Shown here: positions 12,721 through 13,257 of the stretch, piece by piece
Layout of the letters: each line of letters opens with the position of its first letter
Position numbering within the stretch: position 1 is the first letter of the stretch
Assembly: GCA_964428905.1 (NCBI GenBank)
Contig: CAYSAA010000115.1
Span: 1-13,257 of the forward strand
DNA length: 13,257 nt
Reading direction: 5' to 3'
Source: CAYSAA01 sp964428905
GTDB lineage: Bacteria > Atribacterota > Phoenicimicrobiia > Phoenicimicrobiales > Stramentimicrobiaceae
The notes under the pieces: model-generated
Told to the model about the DNA's origin: nothing
Database searches by the model: none
The model's input: only the letters and a program-made list of their open reading frames with translations
Made by a program: the position numbers and the translations under genes

Positions 12721-13257
12721 TTAATCCAGTAATGGCACAAAGACATATTGTTCCAGGGTTGTATTTTTAATGATTTTCCCTTTTTCTTTCTGGAGGGTAA
12801 TCAAAGGTCCATAGGTATGCGGGCATACTAAAATTCCCTTTTCATTGAGTATCAAATGAGCTAATTTGTGAATGATTTTTTCCTGGGATTCAGTGATACC
12901 TGCAGTAATAATGATTCTATCATAAGTAACCTGCCAGGTGGTAAGTTGGTTAAAGATATTTTCATGTTTAAATTCAATATGACTCAATTTCTTTCTATCT
13001 TGATAGTTCAGATGCATTTTTACTTCATTCAGATTCTGAAGGGCATTTTCCACCAGCTGCGGAACAATATCCAGGCTCAATACTTTTCCCGGGTATACTA
13101 TAAAACCAGCCAGGCTGGCATTCCAGCCACTTCCCGCACCAAGTTCCAAAAGATCTTTTCCTTTATCTAGATCAGCCAACATGAGCATTCTGGCGACCGT
13201 AGAAGGTTGCGAGATGGTCTGATTATATCCGATGGGCATTGCAGTATCAAAGTAGGC
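12721..13257 (-). CDS. pcm: Protein-L-isoaspartate O-methyltransferase, N-terminus cut by window edge
   Basis: The frame is open through the window end, so the 178 residues seen lack the N-terminus; the Met of MPIGYNQ is internal, not the start. AMPIGYNQTISQPSTVARM matches the conserved PCMT entry region. SAM-binding motif I is LLELGAGSGWNASLAG and is followed by LSLDIVPQLVENAL; YDRIIITAGI and LNEKGILVCP are motifs II and III. The enzyme methylates isoaspartyl residues in aged proteins using S-adenosylmethionine so that they can be repaired. The C-terminus is short, ending EQYVFVPLLD. It converges with the flavoprotein gene across a 45-base AT-rich gap with no clear terminator hairpin. Confidence 0.9.
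   Translation of the reverse strand, partial: AYFDTAMPIGYNQTISQPSTVARMLMLADLDKGKDLLELGAGSGWNASLAGFIVYPGKVLSLDIVPQLVENALQNLNEVKMHLNYQDRKKLSHIEFKHENIFNQLTTWQVTYDRIIITAGITESQEKIIHKLAHLILNEKGILVCPHTYGPLITLQKEKGKIIKNTTLEQYVFVPLLD

Noticed and set aside
13237..13239. ATG at 13239 as the true start of the isoaspartate methyltransferase
   Set aside because: The frame continues to the window edge as AYFDTA, and the conserved PIGxxQTISQP entry region is normally preceded by many residues.

Overview
The window looks like chromosomal DNA from a low-GC, probably anaerobic bacterium. The coding repertoire is ordinary bacterial housekeeping and transport, with AGGAGG-type ribosome-binding sites and a few TTG starts. 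A Firmicutes-like or candidate-phylum lineage such as Atribacterota would fit, but nothing here fixes the taxon. No rRNA, tRNA or CRISPR array was seen.

Region 1 (1 to about 670) is the left part of an IS110-family insertion sequence read on the minus strand. The window edge cuts the transposase after residue 118, but its catalytic D-E-D-D residues are all visible. Upstream of the transposase lies a GC-richer, strongly foldable stretch (about 400-553). It has the two-loop layout of an IS110 bridge RNA and a promoter-like element just upstream. The transposase ribosome-binding site sits inside a perfect hairpin. This is the most interesting part of the window.

Region 2 (about 617-1211) has no gene. 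It holds a two-copy 40-bp repeat, several inverted repeats, a good promoter candidate (1094-1122) and a perfect 10-bp dyad (1143-1172) between that promoter and the next gene. Region 3 (1212-5080) is a tight plus-strand operon for a peptide-type ABC transporter, dppB-dppC-dppD-dppF. It has two permeases and two ATPases but no substrate-binding protein in view, and it ends in a terminator hairpin.

Region 4 (5266-8931) alternates strands: cinA (minus), a UPF0316/DUF2179 membrane protein (plus), a MobA-like nucleotidyltransferase (minus) and an O6-methylguanine-DNA methyltransferase (plus). Region 5 (8924-10468) continues from the methyltransferase. It holds a PAP2 lipid phosphatase and a secreted or anchored 3D-domain protein, with overlapping or abutting frames that suggest co-transcription; both probably act in the cell envelope. 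Region 6 (10534-12675) holds a metallo-beta-lactamase-fold hydrolase and a CoA-disulfide reductase/NADH oxidase-type flavoprotein, each with a strong ribosome-binding site. The window closes with a minus-strand protein-L-isoaspartate methyltransferase cut by the edge.
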